A DNA stretch of 64,000 bases from Tetragonia tetragonoides (lineage: Eukaryota > Streptophyta > Magnoliopsida > Caryophyllales > Aizoaceae): assembly GCA_038025085.1 (NCBI GenBank), contig CM076141.1, positions 21,771,001 to 21,835,000 of the forward strand, in the 5' to 3' direction. The stretch's first letter is position 1. Every line of letters starts with the position of its first letter. Shown here piece after piece: positions 44,655-57,239 of the stretch. Below the pieces are notes generated by a model. That model was not told the DNA's origin and did no database searches. It was given only the letters and a program-made list of their open reading frames with translations. A program made the translations under genes and the position numbers.

Positions 44655-46377
44655 GGTCACCACTACCGTTCTTATAGCGAGCTTTTCACAGCTTTGAAGG
44701 AACCAAGGTGTAAGAGGAATACCTTGATGGAGCAAAAGGCGAGGATGTTTATCGCCTATCTTCTTGCTACCTCCATCTTTAGTGATAAGGGGGGGGGGTA
44801 TTCATGCCATATACCTCCCGAGTCTGTTGGACTGGGATAGAGTGAGAGAGTACAACTGGGGGTTGCCGGGCTACGCCAACCTCTTGAGATGCATGCGGTA
44901 CGCCTTCCGTTTGAATGATGAGGGGTACAAGCAGGAGAACCTTCCTGCCGTGAGCTTGTGCGGCTTTTGGGATATTTTAAAGGTGCATTTTCTTACCTTT
45001 GTATTTGCTTTGTTTGATATGCATAATTTTGAGTGTGCGGTGCTTAATTTCATGTTTGAATGTAGCATTGGTTTTTTTAGCATTTGCCGAAGTTGGCACC
45101 TACGGGCTGGGCCGTGGATTTCTCGATTTGTAGGGCATGGCGCCATAGAGGTCCGGTGCCTCTGAACACTCTCCAATTGTTCAGGGAGGCTCTCCTGCGC
45201 AATGACTGGCACAAGGTAAAGATATTTGCTTTTGTTGTATGGATGAAATTTCTTGGTGTGGAAATATCTTATGTTGCATACTTGTGTACATTGACGACTT
45301 CCCATGGGCGAAGTATGATGGGTCTGCTCAGGACGCCATCCTTGCTTCTAGGGCGGTGGATCGTCAGAGGGTCCTGATTGCGGGCCCATTCTCCTTTGAG
45401 TTGAATCTAGGGGAGCGGATTTTCCGTCAGGGTTACGCTGACTTGGAGGGCCCTAGGATTCCTTTGGATCCTCCCTTGTCCATGTTTTTGGTGATGTGCT
45501 TGTCTCACGAGCAGGTTGGGGAGGCCATGGTCGGCTCGGATGCTATGCGGTATTTGAGGGAGTCTGTGGAGGACCTTGCAGGTCACTATGAGCAGTTCCG
45601 TCGTGATCGGGTTATGCCCTCATTTGTGGGCTTGAAGTCAAGAATTTTACACTTGATAATCTATGCCTTTTGCCTTATTTGTACTGATTTACTTTGCCTT
45701 GTAGGAACCTCCTGTTGGCGACATCGAGATGGATGTCCCAGGCATTCGGGTTTGGGGCCGATATTACAACGAGAAGGAGTGCCAGGGGAGATCCCTATGG
45801 CCGAGGATCTTGATGAGGACATTTAGGGTCTTCCTCTTCCTGTTGGGCATCCAGGGGTAAATTCGTAATTTACCAGAGTGCGAAATGCTTTGCTTCATTA
45901 TATGCTTGTACTAACTTTTCTTTTGTGTAGCTTGATCGTGAGTAGACCGGGAAGGTCTTTAAGATGATGCATGCCATGAAATCTTGGATATCCCGAGCCC
46001 TTTCGAAGGGTACGTGTTCAAGAGCTGATTTGGACAACGTAAACTTCTATTTGCATTTCAAAGTTGCATGCTTTGAGAAATGTGTTTTATAACTTTTCTG
46101 TGGAATGCAGGTTGTACCGTCGACCCCTTCCTCGTAGGTCACGACATGTGGTGTTGTCTGATGATGAGGGTGTGAGCTCTCCCGAGCGTAGTCCTTCTCG
46201 TGAGAGGAGCCCTTGGAGGGAGAGTCCTAGGAGAGAGAGGGTTCCGGTGCATCGGTCAGACCGCCTTGGTAGGAGTAGGATGACTCCGTATGTGGAGCCT
46301 GCTCCTATGCATGTGCTGATGTATCCTCCTTATCACGGGTATGCGGGATATCCTTCCTATGGCGGCCTTTATTATTT
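44655..46377 (+). pseudogene. PMD-like gene 2, middle part (between insertions B and C)
   Basis: Continues exon 2: HHYRSYSELFTALKEPRCKR, KARMFIAYLLATSIFSDKG, a frameshift in a G run (about 44788-44798), LPSLLDWDRVREYNWGLPGY, LLRCMRYAFRLNDEGY. Exon 3 (45081-45215): PTGWAVDFSICRAWRHRG. Exon 4: FPWAKYDGSAQDAILASRAV, GERIFRQGYADLEGPRIPLD, YLRESVEDLAGHYEQFRRDR. Its acceptor is TAC at about 45288 where copy 2 has CAG, so splicing there is lost. Exons near 45705-45825, 45931-46038 and 46111 onward follow; the last encodes LPRRSRHVVLSDDEG and an Arg/Ser-rich segment (SPSRERSPWRESPRRERV). Element C then interrupts. Confidence 0.62.
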
Positions 46378-47647
46378 GTAGACGCCAAAAAAGCGCCATC
46401 AAATTTCTCCACAAAAGCCCGATGATGAAAGGAGTAATATATAAACCTGAACGATATTTTTGCTTTAATAGTTCAGATGTGGTCTCAAGTTTTTTCTCTA
46501 AACAATCATTTATTCCCGTCCCATTCAAAAGCGCCGTTCAAGAGCTTTCCAACGACACCTCTCGTGACTCTTTTCGACTCCCGGTTGCCAAGTTGCAAAT
46601 CAGGGGTAGAACCGTCTTTTACCGCCCAGGGGTAAAACGGTCATTTCATATTTTACGGAAAACTAAAATTCCTCCGGAACATTAAAATAGACTGGATGTC
46701 GTCATTATGACGACATCCAACTGGCAGCTGACAACCACCAGCGGCCCTGGATTAAAACCCAGGGCCGCTAGCGGCGCTGACTCGACCTCAAGCTAGACTA
46801 TTTTTTCAAGCCCAATTCAAAAATTCGGCTCTTTTCAGCCGTGCAGCCCTACTTCCCACGCCTATAAATACGACCCTCCTCCCTCAGTTCAAATCACACA
46901 GTCTATAGTTGATAACCTCTATTCTCAGTAGTATTGAGTCTGAGCTTCCCCCTCTTTTTCCAAACTTGATATCTTATCTTTTCTATTCTTATCAAACATA
47001 GCCTACAGATCAGGTACTAACTCATGAGGGCTCAAATTAAATTATTTGCCTAATTGTTTATTTGCTAGTAGTTATAATGTGGATATCATACTAGAATAAC
47101 GTTTTTATTGCTTCCTAAATATTGTCCTTCCAAGCATGTCTAGTCGTTGTAATGCTCAATTTGCCAATCGAATGCATGTCTAAACAAGGGTTAAAATAAA
47201 TGTTTTGATGCTCGTGATGGACCAATTAATAGTTTAAGTCTAGCTTGTTAATCCGGTTTATGTGGGAATCATGTCTTTAAATTATTAAGCAAACTTGAGT
47301 TAGTAGAGGCCGTCATAAAACGGGCGAGTTGGGTGCCTAACACCTTCCCACCTCGTACCTTCGCCCGCGAACCTTTTATTCTTGGGTACTCATATGTTCT
47401 ATATGAGCGGGAGTCTTTCTAAAAACATGATCAGTTCACTTATCGCACTATTGGGTTGTCCCTTTGGTTTGTCCCTTCGATAAAACGCCGATAGCAGATT
47501 TGTGACCTCTTTCATGGTTTTTATTCAATTGAAGTCTTTACAAAATCTTTTCTAACTCGATGATCCCTTAAACTTATCTAAAGCCCCCAGCTTACAAATT
47601 TTCTTTAAGGACGCACTCCGTGGTCGTAGAAATCTCGAGTCCTTACA
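46378..47647 (+). repeat. Element C 5' LTR
   Basis: 1270 bp. Perfect 12-bp-arm palindrome 46693-46719, GC hairpin 46741-46768, CCGCTAGCGG 46765-46774, TATAAATA 46863-46870. The primer site TGGCGACATGACTGGGGA starts at 47649. Confidence 0.94.
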
Positions 47648-48590
47648 GTGGCGACATGACTGGGGATTTATTTAAGAGGGTGAGACTCGAAAGTCAAGTT
47701 TGCTTAATTGGTTAATAATATGTTCCATATATTGCATCATTTGCATTTGCATGTGGTTTGGCACAACCTTTTTACCCTTATCGACCCTCGAGAAAGCCTT
47801 TAACCCACATACGTGCATTCGCTTGCTTGTTGTGCATGTGTCGTTGTAATGCCCGTCTGATCACATGTTTGCCTTTAACTATGTTGTAATGCTTGCCTGA
47901 ATGCATGGATACCGTGAATATGTGCCAACATGTACTTACGTGCTAGGAGTCTTTTTCTTTTATTTTTAGCTAGTTCTAATGCCCGAAGACGGTGCGAGAA
48001 TTCAATTCAATGAACACCCGTCATTTTCCCGATATATTCTATAAAAGTCGTGAACAATTTTCTAGGACCTTTTCAGCTAGGACCTTTTTAGCAAAAAAAA
48101 AAAAAAAACGAGTCAGTCGTTGTAGTTTCCCCTCTTCCTTTTTCTATTTCTTTATTTCTTTTTTTTTTTTGATGTAACCTAGATTCGGTCAAAAAAAAAA
48201 AAAAAAAAAAACGGCAAAAAAGAAAAAAGTGCCGCCGAAAAAAAAAATTCAAAAAAATAAAAAAATGAATGAAAGACCGAAATTCTTTTTTTTTTTTCCC
48301 ATTTTTCATTTTATATGAGTCTAGAAAAAATAAAAAATACGATAGTCCGTCTTTTTCTATTTTCTTATTTTCGTTCATTGACTTTATTTTCCTTTAATAT
48401 TAGGAAAACATTTGGGCATTTAGGCTTAGGATCTTTTCTTTAGGACAATGTGTTTTCTATGTGCGGGTCAACATTTTCCTTAGGTGAGAGTCTCATGGTC
48501 TTTTTCATGTTACTAAGTGCTGCGTGCTTCCTATTCAGGATAAGATCCAAAGAAGAAGGACTTGACAGAGGTTCGATTCAACTTTCCACA
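47648..48590 (+). other. Element C leader with A/T homopolymer blocks
   Basis: No gene. Poly(A) and poly(T) blocks at about 48093-48300 correspond to those in A and B. Confidence 0.65.
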
Positions 48591-49918
48591 ACACTTTGAT
48601 TCAAAACACTTCAATTGCATCATGATCAGAACGGTTCAGGAATATCTTGTCGAGATGACAGACCGAGTGGATAGGTTGGAAGCTGGCATTACCAGAATTA
48701 AGTCAAGATAGTTATGGGACACGCCAATATTTGTCCCTTCATCTGAAAATCGGAAATCCATAACTTTGGGAAAGCTTCATCCAATTCCTCAAGAGCCAGA
48801 GAGGAAACGCAAGAGCGGCGCGCGAGTCTTCCTCCAGTGTCTCGCCAAGGGAATTTCTCATACCCTAAAAGAAGCCGAATAGAGAATTCATCCCATTGGG
48901 AATAACTCTCGGTACAGCTTTTGAGAGGTTAGTGGACAAGGATATGCTTCGACCCGTAGGTCCCACTCCAGAACCAATTATCAAGGGTTGTAACTGGAAA
49001 GAAGGTGAATACTACAAATACCACCAAGGAAAAGGGCACGACACAAGTAACTGCTGGGCTCTCAAACATATCATCCAAGACAAAATAGATAATGACACTC
49101 TACCATTACCTAAAACTGAAGAAGCCGAAAGTGCTGATAACCTCCTGGGTGCTATCAACCATATCACAACTAAAGACCCTAAAGATTACTCTCACCTCAT
49201 TTACGATGAGGAAGTTGCTTTGATTTCTCAAAGATCTTATGAAAGAGGGTCAGATGTGGGAAAGGACAAGACAGAGGATGATAAGAATCAGATATGGGAA
49301 AGTCTGGGTCTTATAATAAAGGGAATTCAAGAAATAAGAGAAAAGGTCAACGTCCTAGAAGAGCGCACCTCTAAGCGCAAGAATACAGTCATCTTGATTA
49401 AAGAAGAAACTTGGTGGCGTCAAGACCTCCTCTACCATATAATGTCCAAGTACGGGTACGTTCGTCCAAGGACACCCACGTCGAGGCTTCTCTCGAAAGA
49501 CGAAAATCCGTTTCTAAGCTGTACCTACTGCGCAGCTGAAGGACATCACATCAATCAATGCAGGCGCTTTAAGGATCTGGTATTACGCTTCATCGACCAA
49601 GGGACAATGTGGCCGTCATAAACTTGGACAGTCAACTGGTGTCACCAAAGCCAAGAACGGTACACCCCTCTCTTTGCACCAATGGAAGCTGTTATGAACG
49701 CTTTAGTGTGGAGAGGTGACATTCAACCTTGCATCCCTCTGGAGGATGCCAAATCTGCACCAGAAGAAAACCGTCCCTACTGCAAGTATCACCGAGAATT
49801 CGGACATCATACAGACGACTGTCTTCGCCTAATGGATGATATTCAGGGTGTCATTGATAGAGGAGAAGTCCCACCACCCCTAAGAGATGGTGATGTCGAC
49901 GATGGAGCCTGCAATTAG
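48591..49918 (+). pseudogene. gag: Element C gag, zinc-knuckle part
   Basis: Plus strand. The first part (VQEYLVEMTDRVDRLEAGIT) ends in a stop. The long open stretch from 48896 has FERLVDKDMLRPVGPTPEPI, YYKYHQGKGHDTSNCWALKH, a helical segment (IIKGIQEIREKVNVLEERTS), and CTYCAAEGHHINQC (CX2CX4HX4C). After a stop at 49619 come PMEAVMNALVWRGDIQP and CKYHREFGHHTDDC. The capsid core is not seen. AATAAAAATTCC near 50122 may end the transcript. Confidence 0.8.
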
Positions 49919-50489
49919 TCGGTCATCTGCAGGAGCTAGAGGAATGGAGTCTGAGTCCCCAAGTTTTGTCGAGTTAGGATCGTAGCTAAATCTTTAGGTT
50001 GAGTCTTGAGTAGGGAGTGTTCCCCTTTTTACTTTTTTTTTTCTAAGTCCAAATTCTTTTTGACGGGAATTAGAGACCCTCTTCTCTAAAGTCATGTGTT
50101 TTTACCTTTTGTCGCAAATCAATAAAAATTCCTCTTGCTCATTTCTTTCCTTGTTTAGCTATTGATGAATCCAATGAACTGAAAGTGGCAGAAATCATTA
50201 ACTAATCAATTTAAGCAATGTAAGTAAACTATGTAAAGAAAGAATACAAATTATTTCTTATACAGGAATTTGAGCGGCTGAACTCCCTCTAAGATGCCAC
50301 TCCACAAAAGGAAGTGAGCCAGCTTTCTGCAACAACCTCGACACAGACCTAACCCTGGTTCCAATCGAAGAAGATCTTTGGTACCAATATGTCTTTACTA
50401 CATCACCAAAGGAATATACCCTCAAGACGCGCCAATAAAAGCTTAATGGGTCATCCGTCTCGTAGCGGCACAATATATAGAATACAAGG

Positions 50490-51624
50490 GGGTTCTATAC
50501 AAAAAAATCTCACAACGGGGTCATCCTCAGATGCGTGAACTCCGAAGAAGCCGCAGAAATCATGGATGAGGTACACAATGGTATGTGCAGACCACACATG
50601 AATGGTCGAATGCTCTCTAGAAAGGCCCTACGACTAGGATACTACTGGACCACTATGGAAAGGGATTGTTACAACTATGTCAAGAAATGCAAGAAGTGTC
50701 AGATATATGCCAACCTAAAGCATATGCCACCATCCATGCTCCACAACCTCACATCCCCTTGGCCACTTTCCGCATAAGGAATAGATATCATTAGTAAAAT
50801 CACCCCGAAAGGCTCTGGGGGACATGAGTACATCCTAGTAGCCATAGACTATTTTACCAAATGGGTGGAAGCTCAATCCTATGCAATCCTCACCTCCAAA
50901 CAAGTGTCCAAATTCTTAAGGAACAACATCATCTACCGATACGGCGTTTCACATGAAATCATTAGTGACCATGAATCCCCCATTTCAAAGCCGAAACAGC
51001 CACCCTCCTAAAGAACTATAAAATCCAGCACCACAAATCATCCCCTTACCATCCCCAAACCAACGGCGCAGTGAAAGCCTCCAACAAAAACCTCAAAACT
51101 ATCATTGAAAAGATGATACAAAACTACAAAGATTGGCCATAAAATTCCCATTTGCCCATTGGGGATATAGGACTTCCATAAGATCCTCCACAGGAGCAAC
51201 ACCTTATTCCTTAGTCTACAGAATGGAAGCAGTACTACCCATAGAAGTCCAACTACCCTCCATGCGCATAGCCTTAGAGGGTGAAATTCCCGAAACCAAA
51301 TGGTTACAAGCTCGCTATGAGGAACTCATGTTCACAGATGAAAGACGCCTACGGGCCCTAGACCACTCCCACATGTAGCAGCAACGCATGGCAAGAGCAT
51401 TCAACAAAAGGGTTCGACCCCGAAATCTAAAGGAAGGGGACTTAGTTTGGAAAGAATTACGTGCCCCAGTTACTGACCCCAGAGGCAAATTTCGACCGAA
51501 CTGGTTCGGTCCGTTCATCATCAAAGACATCTTATCAGGAGGCGCAGTCAGACTCATGGACATTGATGGCATCGAGTTCAGTCACCTCACCAACATGGAC
51601 CAACCGAAGAAGTGCTATGTCTAA
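50490..51624 (+). pseudogene. pol: Element C integrase
   Basis: Plus strand. Zinc-binding part: MDEVHNGMCRPHMNGRMLSR, LRLGYYWTTMERDCYNYVKK, CKKCQ (50560-50705). Catalytic core: GHEYILVAIDYFTKWVEAQS and YGVSHEIISDHES (50820-50980), a frameshift, then SSPYHPQTNGAVKASNKN (about 51040-51090), where the expected catalytic Glu is Lys (AAA at 51074-51076). C-terminal domain from 51160: [56 protein letters not shown]. Stops lie near 51140 and 51376. It ends about 300 bp from the convergent antisense ORF1. Confidence 0.88.
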
Positions 51625-51927
51625 AAAAAAAATTCCGAAAAAAAAATAAGACGTACACAAATTAAATGAATGACGCTGGCTTGATTCCACATTGGATACA
51701 TAGGTAACCCTTTTAAGGGGCCCGACCAAAATCAATCCAAAATTCCATTCAACTCATTCAAAAAAGAATAATTTTTATTCAAACTGAACGAATAAGCTTA
51801 CATTGCAAAAATTAAACTTCCTAAGGTTACAAAAAAGAAGTGCAGCTACGAGGGTTTAAGCTAAACAAATTCTTATTACTTTTTTTTTTTAAAAAAACTA
51901 GACTTGCTTTCTAAGAAAACTACTTTA

Positions 51928-53269
51928 ATCCTTCTTTCCTTTAGAAGGCTTCGTTGAAGAGTTCTTCTTTGAAGGACCCTGGCTTAAGGACGACCTATGC
52001 TTGCTTCCTTGAGCTGGGGGCTTGCCTCTTTTCAGTACATGGTAGCCTTCCTCATAAGGCCCTTCCTTTCTTTTCTTACTTCCTGTTCTGGAGTCATACT
52101 TAGGCTTTAGTTGGTCCCACTCCTCATGAGGAAGGGCCCGTCTCGTTTCTTCATCATTGCAGGAAAGCCAGTTCAAGTAGGTCTCAGAAATTTGAGTCGG
52201 GGCAATTACCTGAGGTACGGTCCAGTGGTCCCATCCTACGCCAGTACTTTCCCAATCCCGATCAAATTTGGTAGTCAGAGCCAAGATATGCGGTCTCGTA
52301 GTCTCCTGACGAGTTTAACCTGCTTTAATCCATATTGCCTCATGACCCTAGAAGGGAAGAAGAAAGTACTCCTGTACAGACCCAGTATGGTAGTATAAGG
52401 GGCAAAATTGTCGTAAGCCACTAAAGAAGTCAAGCTCCACCAGGTCACATGCCAATGGATAACAAGTCCTGCATGGAAAAAGGCATCCCATTCAGCAAGG
52501 GACTTTTCATCATATAGCCTTTTCCTAACCAAGAAGCTAGCAGCGGTGTAAGTTTTCTTTGACCAGGCTCGAGGGTTGCGAGCTATCATCTTCTCTGGCG
52601 ACTCTATCAACCTTAGATGCTCACATAACCAGATTTGAAGCAGCAGGGGGCTGCCAGAAAAAGATTTGTAAGACGAGATTTTCAACCTGTCAAGCCCTAT
52701 AATAGTTTCCCCTACAACCAGATGCAAAGGAGAGTGCCCTTCAGCCATTTGATTTACCACTCATAACAACGAGGCTCTACCCAAGTTGGAAGACTCTGCA
52801 TTAGCAAACAATAGGCGGTTTAACAGGCAAAGTACAAAAGCTTGTCGGCGGCAACGCCTAAATATTGCATCCTTTTCAGAAGAAATAGCAAACTTTTCAC
52901 AAACTTGAACTAAGTCCACATCGACACCAAGAATCATGCTTTTGGCTTCTACAGATGAGAAGCCTAAGGATTTTCTGTACTGATCACTAAAGCCATCCCT
53001 CAAATAAGGCACAGCCGGGGGAAGAACATCAGACATATTAGTGAGTTCAGCAAATTCTTCAACTAAAGGGCATAATTAAGAATTACCGAAAAGGAAACGT
53101 GCAAATCAGGGTCCCAATAATTCAGAGCAGATCGAAGAAGGGGCCACAATATTTTGGTTAGTCTTAAAGCCAACAAGGTAGAGACATGGAACGGAGCCAG
53201 TTTAAGCTTATCTTCTATGGTAAGATTTTTGCACCAGGCATCAAATATGTTTTCAAAGGATTTTACCAT
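51928..53269 (-). pseudogene. Element C antisense gene ORF1 (homologue of B ORF1)
   Basis: Minus strand, convergent with integrase. ATG at 53269 (MVKSFENIFDAWCKNLTIED) matches B's ORF1 throughout: LPPAVPYLRDGFSDQYRKSL, RRCRRQAFVLCLLNRLLFAN, WHVTWWSLTSLVAYDN (TGG where B has the TGA stop), LYRSTFFFPSRVMRQYG, and a basic Ser/Lys-rich tail ending KGKKD. Frameshifts near 53060, 52750 and 52280 break it. AATAAAAATT (complement at about 51765-51775) lies downstream. Confidence 0.75.
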
Positions 53270-53341
53270 GGTAGAACCTTTGGGAAATTTGAGAGAGCTA
53301 AAGGCTGAAAAGTGATACAACATCAAGCATCCCATAAGTCC

Positions 53342-53490
53342 TATTTATAGGCAAAAAATCGAGTCGAAAGAAGTAAGAAATCCGCGAAAAAGCCCAAACC
53401 AGAGCCGTCAGCGGCTCAGGTCAGGGCCGCTAGCGGCTGTGACCAGCGCCGCGAGCGGTCCTAGTCTTCACCTCAGCGACGCTAGCGGCC
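53342..53490 (-). promoter_or_regulatory. Promoter of antisense ORF1 in C
   Basis: TATA complement TATTTATA at 53342-53349, and upstream on the minus strand a cluster of GC modules including CCGCTAGCGG at 53427-53436 and ACGCTAGCGG at about 53479-53488. The arrangement is the same as in the LTRs. Confidence 0.65.
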
Positions 53491-53867
53491 TAGACCCTGG
53501 CCCAGATATTTTTCTCCCGTTGTTCCGACCCACTCACTAGGTCTATTCAGCTCGGTTTAAGCCAAGTTCATGTAAAATGGAATTACAAAGCCCGAGACTC
53601 TCTTAGTTTTATCTTTTCTATTTGCTTTATTTATTTATTTATTTTCATTTTTTTAGGGGGTATAATATGTGTAATTTTTGCTTTTTCTTGCAATTTTTAC
53701 CTTTTTCCTTATTTTATTCCCTAAATTGTGGCCTACTCCTTACTGCATAACACGTTGCATACTTAGAGATCAGACAGGCATAATCGAGTCATCATAGCAT
53801 AAACATATCATAAAAATACATAAAAACAGGAGTTCAAAGGTTCAAGGCCAATATCTACAAGGCAATC

Positions 53868-56645
53868 CTACACCGCTCCACCGGAGTCATCATCGCCATT
53901 GCTGTCAGCCTCATCATCAACGGACGGTCCCTGGCCATAGTTCCCAGTCGAATAGTGGAGGGAGCCCTGAGTATTAAAAAAGCTATAAATGTGCCTGCTG
54001 TTGTTAGGCCTCATATCCCGCCTACCATGGTGCATGCATGGAGGTACCTGCCGGAAACCCCGCTGCGAAGAAGCTCTTTGAGGACTGACTGTCAATGTCC
54101 ATAGCCACATCCTGATATGAAGGCCCAGCATAAGGTCATCCCATCCAGGGGCGTTGGCCCAACCTCCAGCCATAGGGGTAATAGTAGGCCCACTATTGAA
54201 AGAAGGCTGAAAGCCTGCTAGAGAAAACATCTCAGGCACAGGGATGTACGGCACAAAATGTCCGGGCGCCTCATCAACAAGAGGCCTGGTCACAACTACG
54301 GGAGGTGGAGGAGCAATAGACGACCTGCTCCTCGAAGAAGCCCTCGCAGCAGAAGAATGTCGAGGCCCCATCGAAGACGAAGACTGGGACATCTACAACC
54401 AATCAAGATCGCGATGTTAAGATAAGCTTTCACTTAGCTAAACAAAGGATGAAAGTCTACTTACATCGACAGTCCTAGACCGAGAAGTCTTTCCCTTGCC
54501 CATCACCCGACCATAGCCTTTCTTCAACAGGTGAATAAGCTTGAAGTCTTGAGAAGTCTGCTTTCGGTTCAGCTACAAAGAAAACAACAAGAGATAGAGT
54601 CACCATTCAAAAGCAAACCCAAAACACAAAACACAAGAAGGGATAAAAAGGCACTCACCCTCGTACAACCGTCAGGCAAGGGCAACCCTCCACAGTCTCT
54701 CCATGAGCGGAATGTAGAGGGAACTCCTCTACTATACGTCCCCCACTCTCACCAATATACCTCACCTCATTAGTCGGCAAGGTCACGCTTGGGGGCTGAT
54801 CCCGAGGAACTCTAGATGGGACCTCCTGGGACGCTGAGGATCCAAACGATCCATCTGCAAGACACGAAAGGTCAGTATATCACGCATATAACTGAAAAGG
54901 CGCAGATAAACTTCTTACCTCGGAAGTGAGGTCCGTCATCAGACGACCCAATCAATAGGCCAGGTACACAGCCGTGCGGTCCAAGCCCGCAATCTCCGGC
55001 TCAAGAAACTCTGTGGCTGCCATACCACGCTCAGGCTGCGCAGGTAGAACATGGTCATCGGAGGGTCCTCCGGAACCAAATGACTACCCAAGGATGGATA
55101 GACCAGTCGGGTCAAGCGATTTTCCAAGTACCACACGAAGCCAAATGTCCCCTCAAAGACCATCTGGAAAGAGGATACTCTAAAGGACTCCATGGTAATG
55201 TGGGGCGGAACCCCAAGAATACCGTCGAAACCGGACCACGACACCTGCAAATTATCAAATCAAAAGTTCATTCCCACCAAATGGGCCAGAAAAAAAGTGC
55301 ATAAGTCAACAGCAACATACCATAGATGCGGCATGACTCTCGAAGGTAGCCCGAAAATGCTCGAAAGAGGTAAACGAGTGGTTATCTCTACCAATCCACC
55401 GTGAACCTAGTGGGAACATCCCCAAACTAGGACAATGAGGACCAAAAGCCACAAACTACTCGAAGAACCATAGCTGCCATACAAGTAAAAAAAGGGAAAG
55501 GCTAAGCTCCAAATTCAAAAGCAAGCGTATGCAAAGGAAAAGGGGGGAAATATATGGGCCTACCTCTAGTATCTTCCACTGGCCCGAGATAGACGCCCTC
55601 TCACTCGTCGGCTTAGGCCTGCAAGCCCGGCGACACCATCTCACCAAGGTAGCATAGGCAGGAGCACCAAAGTTATACTCATGGACCTTGGTCAAGTCCT
55701 CCAAACATGTCAAGAGGCCAACCTGACATACGCTCTTCTTCTGAGCGAAAATGGTCGACCCCAACAACCAAGCTAGGAAAATACGGGCTCACTGCTCCTC
55801 GGTAAGCCCCTGCTTCGCCAAAGCCGCCTATAACCGCGGCAAGGAAACCCGATCCTTACCAAAAACGGAAGACACAGGCCCATAAAGCTCGAGCAACTTG
55901 TCACTCTGTCGATGGTAATCCACAACGTACCGAATACGATGCCCTCTAAAGGATAAGCCCTTTCAGCAGAGCAAACTGATAAGGGGTGGAAAACATCTCC
56001 CCTACGGGCGTATGGAAAGTGTTCGTAGTATCCCAAAACATCTCCAATAACCCCCACGCAATAATCCTAGTATCCCAAGAGTGACAGACTGGGATAACAG
56101 TAAAGAAATGCTCAAAACCCAAGCCCAATACCATATCCCTAGCTCCAACTGAAAAAGTCTCCAACATAATAGTTCAATGGGAAGTAGACCGATGAGCCTA
56201 CAACAAAACACCAATACCCTAGCCAATAAACAAAAATTTCTCAATACCCCATATACTGCAAATACAGCCAAAATAATTCTGCACAAACTATATACAGCTG
56301 ACCACCAATCCAGTACAAGTCTCAATTTAATCGTGTGCCGAAGCACTAACAATTCAAATTTTCAAAAAAAAAAAAATATATATATACTGAACAAGAAAAA
56401 GAGAGTCGGAAAACATACCAACTCAAGGTTAGCCACAGATGACTCTGCCTGTCCACTAGCAAGATACTACGGTCCCAAACCCCAGCCGGGCGCCAGTCCA
56501 GTCGCATGAACGAGTCCTGGTACAAACGAGCCCCGTCTGCATGACGAGCCGAAGGCGTACTAGTAGAAGGGAGCCCAGTACGAAGAAGGTCTTGGTCATC
56601 CTTCTCCTCACCCAAGGGACGTTTTGCTTTGTCTGTGGGAGCCAT
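53868..56645 (-). pseudogene. Element C antisense gene ORF2, PMD-like, spliced
   Basis: Minus strand. ATG at 56645 (MAPTDKAKRPLGEEKDDQDL); exon 1 ends at GTATGT near 56418. The next exon holds FEHFFTVIPVCHSWDTRIIA, MFWDTTNTFHTPVGEMFSTP and, after frameshifts, KVHEYNFGAPAYATLVRWCR (55767-55560). Then FDGILGVPPHITMESFR and RLTRLVYPSLGSHLVPEDPP (55250-54939). The last exon (54392-53868) is Ser/Pro-rich (ARASSRSRSSIAPPPPVVV) and ends in an acidic GDDDSGGAV. B's ORF2 lacks this end. Domain order matches gene 2, suggesting one family of antisense, PMD-like, TE-encoded proteins. Confidence 0.65.
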
Positions 56646-57239
56646 GGAAGTACAACGAAGCTTTCTCTCTCTACAAGTGGAAAATTTTCAGATTCACAAG
56701 AAACAAGCACCCATTCATCAATGCAACCCAAAATTCTGCGACTAGGCGGAAAAATAAGCAAGTTCAATATGAAAATCAAAGATTTTGGTCAAGAATTGAC
56801 TTACCTCAAGCGAGTTGAAGCACTCAACAATGGTGATAGTGTTCGACAATGGCTCGGCAAGGGGAAGGAGAAGTAGTGAGACGCGAGAAAGAAAATCGTC
56901 ACGACACTGATTTATTTGGCTCAAGACGAGCGCCGCTAGCAGCCCTGCAAAGCCTACACGCGCGGGCCCCTACCTGTTGTCCCATGATCTTTCCCAGCCA
57001 AGAAGTCGTTACTCCAGTTCATTCGCGGATAATATCAGTACCAAGCGCGTGGAAGCAAGTCTCTTTGGCCCACAAATTCAAATTCGACAATTGGCCCATC
57101 TTACGGTACCAACTATTTTCAGGTAAAACTAACCCAATTTTTTTTGCAGGTCCCAAACACTTGAGCCCGGATGTATGTTGCGATGACTTTTACCGCCCGG
57201 AGTGTCAAAGTCATTTTAAGCCCGGTAAATTTGTCGGCC

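Noticed and set aside
50258..50473. Minus-strand open frame in C before integrase
   Set aside because: Overlaps degraded plus-strand pol sequence and has no motif of its own.
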